From Methylobacterium organophilum (lineage in GTDB: Bacteria > Pseudomonadota > Alphaproteobacteria > Rhizobiales > Beijerinckiaceae): a DNA stretch of 64,000 bases. Below are positions 1 through 13,111 of the stretch, in pieces. The DNA lies in contig NZ_BPQV01000008.1 of assembly GCF_022179465.1 (NCBI RefSeq), forward strand, positions 186,001-250,000, written 5' to 3'. The notes beneath the pieces are model-generated. The model was not told where the DNA came from, searched no databases, and saw nothing but the letters and a program-made list of their open reading frames with translations. Position 1 is the stretch's first letter. Each line of letters opens with the position of its first letter. Made by a program: the position numbers and the translations under genes.

Positions 1-124
1 AGATCGGATTGGCCGCATAGGTCAGGGCGTCGAGGGTGGCGACCTCATGCCCGAGATCCTGCACCAGGTGCAGCACCAGAGCCGAGCCGATGAAGCCGCA
101 ACCGCCTGTCACGATGATACGCAT
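1..124 (-). CDS. rfbB: dTDP-glucose 4,6-dehydratase, N-terminal part (runs off the window)
   Basis: Only the first 41 codons lie in the window, from an ATG at 124. The translation opens with the Rossmann NAD-binding motif TGGCGFIGS (residues 6-14) and continues with an acidic turn and the LTYAANP segment, which matches the LTYAGN signature of RfbB after its second strand. RfbB dehydrates dTDP-glucose to the 4-keto-6-deoxy sugar, the step before RfbC, and rfbC lies just upstream on the same strand. A GalE-type epimerase is the alternative, but LTYA-N and the rfbC neighbour favour RfbB. Confidence 0.8.
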   Translation of the reverse strand, partial: MRIIVTGGCGFIGSALVLHLVQDLGHEVATLDALTYAANPI

Positions 125-186
125 CGCTCTCTTTCCCCCCTGAAATCGCGCTGGCCCCGTCGCCGTACCGGCGGGCGATCACCGGC

Positions 187-738
187 CTAGAACACGGTTC
201 CGAGCGCGGCGAGCCGCGGCGCGACCTTGTCTTTGCCCGAGAGGATCGCCTCCGCTTCGGAGACCGGCCAGTCGATGCCGATCTCGGGATCGTTCCAGAA
301 GAGATTCCGGTCGTTCTCGGGGCTGTAGTAAGCATCCACCTTATAGGCGACCATCGTGTTCGGCTCCAGGGTGCAGAAGCCGTGCGCGAAACCGGCTGGC
401 ACGAAGAGCTGTTCGCCACTCTCCGCGTCGAGGCGCACCGCCACATAGCGGCCGAACGTCTCGGACTTGCTCCGGATGTCGACGACCACGTCGAGAATGC
501 TGCCGGCCAAGACGCGGACCAGTTTGGCCTGGGCGGCGGGCGGCGTCTGGAAGTGCAGGCCCCTGACCGTGCCGCGCGGCGCGGAGAAGGACTGATTGTC
601 CTGAACGAAGACGTTGTGAATGCCGGCCTCGGCGAGCTGATCGACCCTGAACGTCTCGGAGAACCAGCCGCGATCGTCACCGAAGCGCTTCGGGATGACC
701 CGCTTCACCGCGGGAATCTCAGTCTCGATGACGCGCAA
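187..738 (-). CDS. rfbC: dTDP-4-dehydrorhamnose 3,5-epimerase
   Basis: This 183-residue cupin enzyme epimerises C3 and C5 of dTDP-4-keto-6-deoxyglucose in dTDP-L-rhamnose synthesis for surface polysaccharide. Visible family marks are DDRGWFSETF (21-30), QDNQS (46-50), the catalytic-His motif RGLHFQ (His62) and VPAGFAHGF. Length is normal for the family. The start that fits the family N-terminus (RVIETEIP) is a TTG at 738, preceded by a GAGAGAG ribosome-binding stretch; no better ATG is seen. It precedes rfbB by 62 bases on the same strand, so the two are probably one operon. Confidence 0.93.
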   Translation of the reverse strand: MRVIETEIPAVKRVIPKRFGDDRGWFSETFRVDQLAEAGIHNVFVQDNQSFSAPRGTVRGLHFQTPPAAQAKLVRVLAGSILDVVVDIRSKSETFGRYVAVRLDAESGEQLFVPAGFAHGFCTLEPNTMVAYKVDAYYSPENDRNLFWNDPEIGIDWPVSEAEAILSGKDKVAPRLAALGTVF

Positions 739-970
739 TAGATTGCTCTCTCGCTCAGCGTTGCCGCATCAGGCCGTGCCGGGCCGGCGATCCGCCCCCC
801 GATGATGCACCGCACCCACTGCCCTTGATCGCCCCAAAGCGGGCGAAGTCAAGGCACAGCGGTTCCGGCACGCGGCCGGCCCAGCCTTGCGGGCCGGAAG
901 CTCGGCGGTCTATCCGGTGGCGAGCCGGCGACCACGTTTCAACAAGGCCGGCCTCGAGGGAGGATGCACC

Positions 971-1405
971 ATGGCCCGCCGCGCCGGAACCGTCGGCCTT
1001 GTCCGTTCCACCGCCGTCGCCCTCTGCCTCGGCCTCTCGGCGGGATCCGCCCTCGCGCAGAAGGCAGCGGATCCCAGCGGCCTCTGGCTCACCGAGACCA
1101 AGGGCTCGCGGGTGAAGATCGCCCCCTGCGGCGCGGGCTATTGCGGCACGCTGGCCAGCATCGGCGGCGGCGAGCTCGACGTGAACAACCCGGATCCGGC
1201 GCTGCGCAGCCGCAAGCTCGTCGGCATCCAGATCCTCGACGCGCGCACCCCCGCCTCGGGCAGCTACGAGGGCAGCCTCTACAACCCGAAGGACGGGAAG
1301 ACCTATTCGGGCAGCCTCACACCCAAGGGACCCGACACCATCGAGGTGGCGGGCTGCGTGCTCGGCGTGCTCTGCAAGCGCCAGACCTGGACCCGGGTGC
1401 GGTAA
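971..1405 (+). CDS. DUF2147 family secreted protein
   Basis: This 144-residue protein starts at the ATG at 971 behind GAGGGAGGA. It has a clear Sec signal peptide (about residues 1-30, ending GSALAQ). The mature part has the DUF2147 layout: a DPSGLWLTE opening, a paired-Cys PCGAGYCG motif, KDGKTYSG in the middle and a closing KRQTWTRV. DUF2147 proteins are small periplasmic beta-rich proteins of unknown function. An in-frame longer start at 887 would lengthen the N-terminus and bury the signal peptide, so it is not preferred. It converges with alaS, 16 bases away. Confidence 0.85.
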   Translation: MARRAGTVGLVRSTAVALCLGLSAGSALAQKAADPSGLWLTETKGSRVKIAPCGAGYCGTLASIGGGELDVNNPDPALRSRKLVGIQILDARTPASGSYEGSLYNPKDGKTYSGSLTPKGPDTIEVAGCVLGVLCKRQTWTRVR

Positions 1406-1421
1406 GCCTCGGCCGGGGCGT

Positions 1422-4100
<2,679 letters not shown>

Positions 4101-4269
4101 CGCTCAGAAAGGTTCGATCTGGATGCCCGGGCCGCGAAAGCCGCCCCGTTTGGGCCCTCATACGGTGCGGGCGGCCCCGAGTCACGGGAGCATTTCCGCA
4201 GAGGCTCCGGCCGCCCCTGTCCCGGGCGCCGGAGCGCCGGCGCGGAACCGTCCGAAGGAGCACGCGCGC

Positions 4270-4566
4270 TCAGCCCTCGTCGCCGGCGATCTCCGCCTTG
4301 GCGTCGGCGACGAGACGGGCGAGGCCGGCATCGACCTCCTCGCCGAGCATGATCTGCTCCGCCCCGGTCAGGTCCGTGGCCCAACGGCCACTGGCGAACC
4401 CCTCCTGACAGCGCGCCCGCTCCGCCTCGATGGCGGCCTCGGTCTCCGGTCCGGCGACCCGCATCGCCTGCACGAAGCCGAACCAGGCGGCGCGCTCCAC
4501 CACGGCGAGGCGGGCGCGCAGGCGGATGGCTGCGGCCTTGTCGAGGCCGATCTCGTCGGAGGACAT
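4270..4566 (-). CDS. Hypothetical protein, 98 residues
   Basis: The family is not recognised. The preferred start is the ATG at 4566 (MSSDEIGLDKAA); in-frame codons further upstream give a Pro/Arg-rich stretch that looks like non-coding sequence. The product is mostly helical, rich in Ala/Glu/Arg, without signal peptide or membrane segment, and ends in an acidic tail (AEIAGDEG). It is followed downstream by alaS and preceded by another small gene on the same strand with a 17-base gap, so a small operon is possible. Codon composition resembles that of its neighbours. Confidence 0.6.
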   Translation of the reverse strand: MSSDEIGLDKAAAIRLRARLAVVERAAWFGFVQAMRVAGPETEAAIEAERARCQEGFASGRWATDLTGAEQIMLGEEVDAGLARLVADAKAEIAGDEG

Positions 4567-4583
4567 CGCGGAGGATCCGGGGC

Positions 4584-4793
4584 TCAGCGGCGCTGTTCGC
4601 AGCGGGTTTTCACGTAGGTCGTCTTGTCCTCGCCATGGCCCGCGCTGGCCGCGAGCACGGGGCCCTGGATCAGGCATTCCTGAAGCGAGTGCGCCGGCCC
4701 CGTGATGACGTCGAGGGCCGTCTCGCGCGAGCAGTCGGGAGCCTGGACGGAGGCGGCGCAGACCAGGGCGACGACGAGGATCGAATTCATCAT
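4584..4793 (-). CDS. Small secreted hypothetical protein, 69 residues
   Basis: Two consecutive ATGs (4793 and 4790) follow an AAGAGGA ribosome-binding site. The N-terminus (MNSILVVALVCAASVQA) is a short Sec signal peptide. The mature part has three Cys residues (DCSRE, QECLI, KTRCEQ) and a GPAHSLQECLIQG core, so it is likely a small disulfide-stabilised periplasmic protein. No function can be assigned. It ends 17 bases before the next small gene on the same strand. Confidence 0.6.
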   Translation of the reverse strand: MMNSILVVALVCAASVQAPDCSRETALDVITGPAHSLQECLIQGPVLAASAGHGEDKTTYVKTRCEQRR

Positions 4794-5038
4794 GCGGCTC
4801 TCATCCTCTTCGGCGAGATCGTTCCGAAGAGGCGCCTGCCACCACGGTCCGTTGCAGGATAACCGGCAAAGCGCCCGCACGGCCCCTGTCTTTCGGCCAT
4901 CCGTTCCTGCGTCACACCACCGCGGACGGATCCGGAGCGGTGTCCGACGCTTCTCGAGGCGCACCGGCACGCTTCGTGCAACATGTTTCCCGCGGGCGAC
5001 TTGTCCTCACGACGCCGCACCGCGCCGGGACCGCCGCC

Positions 5039-5176
5039 ATGCGCATCCGCACGCAGGTCACCTCCGACGGAATCTGGACCGTCTTCGTGGACGAAGATCT
5101 CTGCATCAGCGGCTTGACGGGGCCGGAAGCGGAAGCGTTCCTGGCAGCGTTCAACCGCGTCTCCGCAAGTCACTGA
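5039..5176 (+). CDS. Very small hypothetical protein, 45 residues
   Basis: An ATG at 5039 opens MRIRTQVTSDGIWTVFVDEDLC, a compact alternating pattern typical of a two-strand beta hairpin followed by a helix (GPEAEAFLAAFNRV). The pattern looks coding, but no clear ribosome-binding site is seen, and an in-frame start at 4940 exists with an unconvincing extension. Function unknown. Confidence 0.4.
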   Translation: MRIRTQVTSDGIWTVFVDEDLCISGLTGPEAEAFLAAFNRVSASH

Positions 5177-5265
5177 AATGACACACGAAAGTCATCTGCC
5201 CCAAAAAAGTCGCAAGCCGGGCCTGTCTTCCGCAGCTCATGCAAGGTCGTTGCGAGGAGACGGCG

Positions 5266-5511
5266 ATGTCTTTCGAAGTGATCTTCACGCAGTCCGCCCA
5301 GGAACTGGTCGAAGGCCGCGGTGATCTCCCCGATCTCGAAGAACGGGCCCGAGACGCGATTGCGGAACTGCCTGGAGAAGGACTGGAAGCGCTGGAGCGG
5401 CACCTGTTCCATGCCTTCGCGCTGGATGACGGCACCGAGATCATCTGCTCGCTGACCGGGGCCGGCGCCGTGCGCGTCGATGCCTGCGAGGCGGAAGCGG
5501 AGGCCGCCTAA
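5266..5511 (+). CDS. Hypothetical protein, 81 residues
   Basis: The ATG at 5266 follows GCGAGGAGACGGCG, a good ribosome-binding site. The protein begins MSFEVIFTQSAQELVEGRGDLP and looks like a small alpha/beta fold with an acidic, Ala-rich tail (ACEAEAEAA). The family is not recognised. Its stop codon lies in the loop of a terminator-like hairpin. The next gene starts 74 bases on. Confidence 0.5.
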   Translation: MSFEVIFTQSAQELVEGRGDLPDLEERARDAIAELPGEGLEALERHLFHAFALDDGTEIICSLTGAGAVRVDACEAEAEAA

Positions 5512-5519
5512 GGCGGCCT
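5501..5519 (+). terminator. Hairpin with the stop codon in its loop
   Basis: Eight-base perfect arms (AGGCCGCC at 5501-5508 and GGCGGCCT at 5512-5519) enclose a three-base loop, TAA, which is the stop codon of the 81-residue gene. The stem is followed by TT. This fits a compact rho-independent terminator or attenuator, although the T-tract is very short. Confidence 0.55.
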
Positions 5520-5584
5520 TTGCCGGAACCGGGCGGCCCGCCCCGAGCTTCCTCCGACCGTCGGAAACGAAAACGGAGGAAACG

Positions 5585-5908
5585 ATGTCCGAGGAGACGG
5601 TCGGAGTCTCGGCGGAATTCCCGACCCTTGAGGCCGCGCATGCGGCCCGCGACCGGCTCGTCCGGTCGGGGTTCGCCCGCAACAGCATCACGATCGAGCG
5701 GGACGAGGAGGAGCTCGTCGTCTCGATCCCGGTGCGGCCGGAGAACCGGCGGCGCGCCGCCCGCATCCTGAGGGGCTCCGAGATCCTGGAGACCGTGCGG
5801 CATCGCGGCGGCGAGGCGGCCGGCACCCTCGGCGGCGTGCCGGTGCTGGCCCTGGCGATCGCGGGTCTGGCCGGCTTCGCCCTCTACGGGCTCGCCAACC
5901 GCCGCTGA
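5585..5908 (+). CDS. Hypothetical protein with C-terminal membrane segment, 107 residues
   Basis: The ATG at 5585 follows a strong GGAGGA. The N-terminal 70 residues form an alpha/beta domain (VSAEFPTLEAAHAARDRLVRSGF, given here up to residue 30) that resembles the ferredoxin-like folds of general-stress or SPOR-like small domains. It ends in a Gly/Ala hydrophobic helix (GVPVLALAIAGLAGFALYGLA), so it is probably anchored in the inner membrane with the soluble part in the cytoplasm. No named family was recognised. Confidence 0.6.
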   Translation: MSEETVGVSAEFPTLEAAHAARDRLVRSGFARNSITIERDEEELVVSIPVRPENRRRAARILRGSEILETVRHRGGEAAGTLGGVPVLALAIAGLAGFALYGLANRR

Positions 5909-5942
5909 TCCGCCTCGCCCCCGAAGCGGATTCGGGCCTCGC

Positions 5943-7286
5943 TCACGCGCCCGGCGGGAAGAACCGGTTCGCCGGGCGCGGCAGGCCGAGATGCTCGCGC
6001 AGCGTGTGGCCCTCGTATGCCGTCCGGAACAGGCCGCGGCGCTGCAGTTCCGGCACGACCTGATCGACGAAGGCGTCGAGCCCCTCCGGCACGAAGGGGA
6101 ACATCACGTTGAAGCCGTCGCAGGCCTCGCCCTCCAGCCATTCCTGCATGTGGTCGGCGATCTGGGCGGGGGTGCCGACGAAGCTGAGCCCACCATAGCC
6201 ACCCACGCGCTGGGCGAGCTCGCGCACGGTGGCGCCGGTCTTGCGGGCATAGGCCACGATCTGGGCCTGACCGCTCTTGCTCGCATTCGTCTCCGGAATC
6301 TCCGGCAGCGGCGCGTCGAGGTCGAAGCCGGAGGCATCGGTCCCGAGCCGCACCGAGAGATTGGCGAGCCCGCTCTCCACCGGTACCAGGGCGTCGAGGC
6401 GGGCCTTCTTCTCCTGGGCCTCCGCCTCGCTCACGCCCACCACCACGAAGGCGCCGGGCAGGATCTTGAGATGGGCCGGGTCGCGCCCGGCCCGGGCCAT
6501 GCGGCCCTTCACGTCGGCGTAGTATTCCTGCCCCGCCTCCAGCCGCGAGGCCGAGCCGAACACCATCTCCGCGGTCTCCGCCGCGATCTGCCGCCCGGCC
6601 TCGGAGGCCCCCGCCTGCACGATCACCGGCCAGCCCTGGACCGGCCGGGCCACGTTGAGCGGCCCCTTCACCTTGAGGAATGCGCCCTTGTGGTCGAGGG
6701 TGTGGAGCCTGTCGGGGTCGAAATAGAGCCCCTGCTCCACATCCCGCAGGAAGGCGTCGTCGGCCCAGGAATCCCACAGGCCGGTCACCACGTCGAAGAA
6801 CTCGCGGGCGCGCTGGTAGCGGGTGGCGTGGTCGAGATGGGCGTCGCGCCCGAAATTCAGCGCCTCGTCCGGATTGCCGGAGGTGACGAGGTTCCAGCCC
6901 GCGCGGCCCTTCGAGATATGGTCGAGCGAGGCGAACTTGCGGGCGATGTGATAGGGCTCGTTGTAGGTGGTGGAGGCGGTGGCGATCAGCCCGATCCGCT
7001 CCGTCACCATGGCCAGCGCCGGCAGCAGGGTCAGCGGATCGAAGGAGGTGACGGTCGCCGAGCGCTTCAGGGCCTCGATCGGCATGTTCATCACGGCGAG
7101 GTGGTCGGCCATGAAGAAGGCGTCGAACTTGCCCGATTCCAGCTTGCGCGCGAAGCGCACCAGATGCTCGAGGTTGAAGTTCGCGTCCGGGAAGCCGCCG
7201 GGATAGCGCCACCAGGCGGTGTGGATGCCGATAGGGCGCATGAAGGCGCCGAGATGCAGTCTCTTTCGCTGAGGGCTTGAGTTCAC
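5943..7286 (-). CDS. NtaA/DmoA-type FMN-dependent monooxygenase (LLM class)
   Basis: A 447-residue flavin monooxygenase of the bacterial luciferase-like class, NtaA/SnaA/DszA/DmoA subfamily, which uses FMNH2 from a separate reductase to attack C-N or C-S bonds. Marks are HTAWWRYPGG near the start, KFDAFFMADH, the ASTTYNEPYHIARKFASLDH segment, GRAGWNLVTS and PVIVQAGASEAGR. The start is the GTG at 7286, seven bases after GGAGG; longer starts add low-complexity sequence. The gene stands alone and converges with the small membrane gene at 5585. Substrate unknown; the homologous enzyme at 34054-35436 sits in a transporter operon. Confidence 0.88.
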   Translation of the reverse strand: MNSSPQRKRLHLGAFMRPIGIHTAWWRYPGGFPDANFNLEHLVRFARKLESGKFDAFFMADHLAVMNMPIEALKRSATVTSFDPLTLLPALAMVTERIGLIATASTTYNEPYHIARKFASLDHISKGRAGWNLVTSGNPDEALNFGRDAHLDHATRYQRAREFFDVVTGLWDSWADDAFLRDVEQGLYFDPDRLHTLDHKGAFLKVKGPLNVARPVQGWPVIVQAGASEAGRQIAAETAEMVFGSASRLEAGQEYYADVKGRMARAGRDPAHLKILPGAFVVVGVSEAEAQEKKARLDALVPVESGLANLSVRLGTDASGFDLDAPLPEIPETNASKSGQAQIVAYARKTGATVRELAQRVGGYGGLSFVGTPAQIADHMQEWLEGEACDGFNVMFPFVPEGLDAFVDQVVPELQRRGLFRTAYEGHTLREHLGLPRPANRFFPPGA

Positions 7287-7455
7287 GCTGGCCTCCGGCG
7301 TCCCGATCGCTTCGAGACTTCCGATATGTTGCGCGAAAGGCGGCTGGCCAACCGGGGCCGCGGGCGCGCCCACGCACGGCAGACCTGCGCCGGCCGGGTC
7401 ATGATGCGGCCCCGCCCTGACCGATTTCCGTCCCGAGACCCGTAGGGAGACCCGC

Positions 7456-8433
7456 ATGACAGGCCCCGCCACCGCGCCCCGCGCCACGCAGGACGTGCCC
7501 TATCGCGCACTCAACGGCTGGTGGGCGCTCCTGCTGTCCCTGCCCTGCCTGGCCTTCGGCGCCCTGTTCTTCCTCGGCGGCCTCGGCACGCTGCTCGGGC
7601 GAGGCAGCGGTGGCGTGGCCTTCCTCGGGGTCGCCGTGCTCGCCGGCCTCACCGGCCTGGTGCTGCTCGCCGGGCTCATCACCCTGAAGCCCCGCCAGGC
7701 CGCGGTGCTCACCCTGTTCGGGCGCTATCACGGCACCATCGCCCGGGACGGCTTCTGGTGGCGCAACCCGCTCACCGCGGTCGCCAAGGTCTCCCTGGCG
7801 ACGGAAGCGCAGGAGACCAAGATCATCACGGTCAACGACCTGATGGGCAACCCGATCACCATCGCGGCCGCCGCGATCTGGCGCGTGCAGGACGCGGCGC
7901 GGGCCACCTTCGATGTCGGCAGCTACCGGGACTTCGTCTCGCTCCAGGCGGAGGCGGCCCTGCGCAACATCGCCTCGACCCGGCCCTACGACCACGAGGA
8001 GGCGGAGAATCTCGGCCAGGAGGCCGGCGACGCCAAGCGCCGGCTCGCGGAGAAAGCAACCCGGGTCGCCTCCCTGCGGGCCGATCGCGACGCCATCCAT
8101 GCCGACCTGATCGGCAAGCTCGGCCAGCGGGTCGGCGTGGCGGGCGTCATCGTCGAGGACGTGCGGCTCACCCATCTCGCCTATGCGCCGGAGATCGCCG
8201 GCGCCATGCTCAAGCGCCAGCAGGCGGGCGCCATCATCGCGGCCCGCCGCCAGATCGTGGAGGGCGCGGTCGGCATCGTGCGCGACACCATCGCCCGCCT
8301 GGAGCAGCCGGAGGACGGCCGCCCCGGCATCTCCTTCGACGAGCAGGGCCGCGCCAGCATGGCCCAGACCATGCTGATCATGATCGTCGGCGACCGCGAG
8401 GCCACGCCGGTGGTGAGCGTGGGGAAGGGGTAG
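7456..8433 (+). CDS. SPFH/band 7 domain membrane protein
   Basis: A 325-residue stomatin/prohibitin-like protein. Two membrane helices come first (about residues 24-50 and 56-75), then LKPRQAAVLTLFGRYHGTI, the hallmark entry into the SPFH domain, which continues to about residue 270 (DVRLTHLAYAPEIA near 245). These proteins form large oligomeric rings on the inner membrane, often with FtsH or in lipid domains; no partner NfeD or protease gene is adjacent here. The ATG follows TAGGGAGA. The gene converges with parE, 13 bases away. Confidence 0.85.
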   Translation: MTGPATAPRATQDVPYRALNGWWALLLSLPCLAFGALFFLGGLGTLLGRGSGGVAFLGVAVLAGLTGLVLLAGLITLKPRQAAVLTLFGRYHGTIARDGFWWRNPLTAVAKVSLATEAQETKIITVNDLMGNPITIAAAAIWRVQDAARATFDVGSYRDFVSLQAEAALRNIASTRPYDHEEAENLGQEAGDAKRRLAEKATRVASLRADRDAIHADLIGKLGQRVGVAGVIVEDVRLTHLAYAPEIAGAMLKRQQAGAIIAARRQIVEGAVGIVRDTIARLEQPEDGRPGISFDEQGRASMAQTMLIMIVGDREATPVVSVGKG

Positions 8434-8446
8434 GGCCTGAGCCGTC

Positions 8447-10519
<2,073 letters not shown>

Positions 10520-10769
10520 GCGCGGTCTCCGGGCATCTCGGGTCGATCGTGCTGCATGCGCCTTCATCCTTCTTCTTGTACCGGAACAAACCGGAAACAA
10601 AAAGACCTCCGCCGGGGGAGGCGGAGCTTGTCATCGTCTCGGACCTCGTCCGCGCTCCCCTCGGGAGGGCAGATCCGGTGCTCGCTCGAACGCCGTCTCA
10701 TATCACGGCGCCGGACCCGGCCCAGGCAGGGGAACACATGGGCCGGATGCGGTTTCGGGGCGCCGCGCC

Positions 10770-12446
10770 TCAGGCGGCGCGGACGCTCCCGAGGAAGCGT
10801 GTCATCTCGGCACCGAGATGCTCGGCCTGCTGCGCCAGCGCGGAGGCCGAGGCCAGGACCTGGGTGGCGGCGGACCCGGTCTCCTCGGCCGCGCCCGCGA
10901 CGCCCGCGATGTTGTGCGTCACCTCGCCGGCCCCCATGGCCGCCTGGGCAACGTTGCGCACGATCTCCTGCGTCGCCGCGCCCTGCTGCTCCACCGCGGC
11001 GGCGATGGTGGTCGCCACGCTGCTGATCTCGCGGATGCGCCCGGCAATCCCGCCGATCGCCTCCACCGCCTGGTCGGTCGAGCCCTGGATCTGCGCGATC
11101 TGGCGGCCGATCTCCTCCGTGGCGCGGCCGGTCTGGCTCGCGAGCTCCTTGACCTCGGCGGCGACCACCGCGAAGCCGCGCCCCGCCTCCCCGGCCCGGG
11201 CCGCCTCGATCGTGGCGTTCAGCGCCAGCAGGTTGGTCTGGCCGGCGATGGTCGAGATCAGGCTGACCACGTCGCCGATGCGGGCGGCGGCCTGGGACAA
11301 GTCCTGCACGAGCTGCGCGGTCTGGTTGGCCTCGCCCACGGCGATCCGGGCGAGATCGGCGGAGCTGCCGACCTGGCGGCCGATCTCATCGACGGAGGTG
11401 CCGAGTTCCTCCGCCGCCGCGGCCACCGCGTTGACGTTGGTGGCGGCCTCTTCCGCGGCGGCCGCGACGCTGGTCGATTGCGCCGCCGTCTCCCCCGCCG
11501 TGGCGCTCATGGTCTGGGCGGTGCCCTGCAGATCCCCAGCAGCGGCTCCGAGGCGCGCCACGATTCCGCCCACGGCCGCTTCGAAGCCGTCCGCAAGTTG
11601 TCTCATCCCGGCCTTGCGCTGCTCTTCGGCCGAAGCGCGGGCCGACACGGTCTCGGCCTCCAGCTGCCTGGTATGGAGGAGGTTCTCACGAAAGACCCGG
11701 ATGGCGGCGGACATCTCGCCGATCTCGTCCCTGCGTTGACCGTAGGGGATGTCGAACGCGGTGTCGCCGCCCGCCAGCCGCCGCATCGCCACCGTCATCC
11801 GACCGATCGGACGGGACACGCCCGTGAAGGAATAGGCCGCGGCGCTGAGCGCCGTCAGGAGAGCAAGGGAGAGCATGATCAGCGTCGTGCGCCAGGCGGA
11901 GGCCTGCTCCGAGCGGATCGCGGCATCCGCGGCGCGGCTCGCCGCGAGGTTGATCTCGACGAGCTTCGCAGCCGCAGCGGTGACGGCGAGGTAACGGACC
12001 TGCATCGGCCCGGTGAAGAAGGCCATCGCCTCGGCTTGGCGATCCGCAGGGAAGGCGCGCAGCTCATCCCAATCCGTTTTGACGGCGTTCAGCTTGATCT
12101 GCAGGTCCTCGTAGATCGCCTGTTCCTCGGGCGAGACGATGAGCGCGCGGTAACCGTCGACCTTGGCATTGCGCTCGCGGATCATGTCGGTGACTTTGGC
12201 CGCACTCTGCGTTTTCCCGCTCTCGTCCAGCGCCGTCATGTAGCGGAACTGCCAGAGGCGCGTGCGCACGACGAGGATGTTGATGGCGTTCGCCTCGTTC
12301 ATCGAAGGGATGGTGTTGTCGAGGAGTGCCGTCGTCTGGCCGCCGATCGCCTCCAGCTTCACCAGCGCCATCACACCCTGCGCCACCGACAGCACGAGCA
12401 TGATCGCGAAGAGCCCAATTAGACTCTGCTTCAGCGAGACCTTCAT
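10770..12446 (-). CDS. Methyl-accepting chemotaxis protein
   Basis: A 558-residue transmembrane chemoreceptor. TM1 spans about residues 8-30, a four-helix-bundle-type periplasmic sensor about 31-188, TM2 about 189-211, HAMP about 212-265, and the cytoplasmic signalling domain to the end. The conserved hairpin tip is present ([20 protein letters not shown]), so it should bind CheA/CheW. The ligand cannot be told from sequence. The C-terminus lacks a CheR-docking pentapeptide of NWETF type. ATG at 12446; the upstream region is AT-rich and promoter-like. No che genes are nearby, so it is an orphan receptor. Confidence 0.93.
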   Translation of the reverse strand: MKVSLKQSLIGLFAIMLVLSVAQGVMALVKLEAIGGQTTALLDNTIPSMNEANAINILVVRTRLWQFRYMTALDESGKTQSAAKVTDMIRERNAKVDGYRALIVSPEEQAIYEDLQIKLNAVKTDWDELRAFPADRQAEAMAFFTGPMQVRYLAVTAAAAKLVEINLAASRAADAAIRSEQASAWRTTLIMLSLALLTALSAAAYSFTGVSRPIGRMTVAMRRLAGGDTAFDIPYGQRRDEIGEMSAAIRVFRENLLHTRQLEAETVSARASAEEQRKAGMRQLADGFEAAVGGIVARLGAAAGDLQGTAQTMSATAGETAAQSTSVAAAAEEAATNVNAVAAAAEELGTSVDEIGRQVGSSADLARIAVGEANQTAQLVQDLSQAAARIGDVVSLISTIAGQTNLLALNATIEAARAGEAGRGFAVVAAEVKELASQTGRATEEIGRQIAQIQGSTDQAVEAIGGIAGRIREISSVATTIAAAVEQQGAATQEIVRNVAQAAMGAGEVTHNIAGVAGAAEETGSAATQVLASASALAQQAEHLGAEMTRFLGSVRAA

Positions 12447-12750
12447 CGTGAACCATTCGTAAAGAGATAATGCAAATTATCGTGCATTGCGGGAGTTAAC
12501 GGCAATCTAAGATGACAACTCGAACCGGGAGTCGTCTCGCGATCCCCCCCGCGGAGTCGAGCGGCAGACCGTGCGGATGTCGTGGTCCGATGCGGCCCCG
12601 GACACCGTAGGGTCTCATGTCCGGAATGGCGCAGGGCATGGCTAACGAAAGGTTGCCGAGCGGGGGCGTTCAGGAACCTCTCAGGTGTTTGCGCGTTGAA
12701 TCTCCAATGCTTAAGCTTGCGGCCGGCCCGCCAGCCAGGGAGATTCAGCC
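12447..12750. other. Intergenic region between divergent genes
   Basis: About 300 bases without a gene. The part next to the chemoreceptor is AT-rich and holds a short inverted repeat (AATGCA at 12469-12474, TGCATT at 12483-12488), a plausible promoter/operator. The rest is GC-rich with no supported reading frame. Confidence 0.4.
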
Positions 12751-12939
12751 ATGACCTCCGCCGCCGCACATGCGCGTCACCTCTCGCTGCTGCGCTTCGA
12801 GCAGGCGGCCGGCGAAGCCTTCGGCTGTCCGGTGGAGGCCGAGCCCCTGTCCCGGCCCTCGCTGTTCCTGACCCCCACGACTATCGCCTTCGCCACAGTC
12901 GCCACCGCGGTCGTCGCGACGATCGGGTATCTGGTCTGA
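12751..12939 (+). CDS. Small hypothetical membrane protein, 62 residues
   Basis: The ATG at 12751 follows GGGAGATTCAGCC. The N-terminal 38 residues are soluble and helix-forming. The C-terminus is a single hydrophobic helix (TIAFATVATAVVATIGYLV), so it is probably a tail-anchored inner-membrane protein. No family recognised; conservation in relatives would decide whether it is real. Confidence 0.45.
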   Translation: MTSAAAHARHLSLLRFEQAAGEAFGCPVEAEPLSRPSLFLTPTTIAFATVATAVVATIGYLV

Positions 12940-13111
12940 TCGCCCGTTCGTCGCGAGCACGGCAAGCCAAGCGAGGCCGTATCCGAAGAGATATGGCCAG
13001 CCATGCTGCGCAGGCTTTGGGCAGCTGAAGCGTGCACACGAGGACGGTCGCAGGAAACTCGGTGTCATCACCGTCCCGATGACCGTGACCGGCAGGACCT
13101 CTTCCCCTCGC

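Noticed and set aside
10581-10598. Possible LexA box (GAAC-N7-AAAC) upstream of parE
   Set aside because: One base off the alphaproteobacterial pattern and not at a gene known to be SOS-controlled; probably chance.
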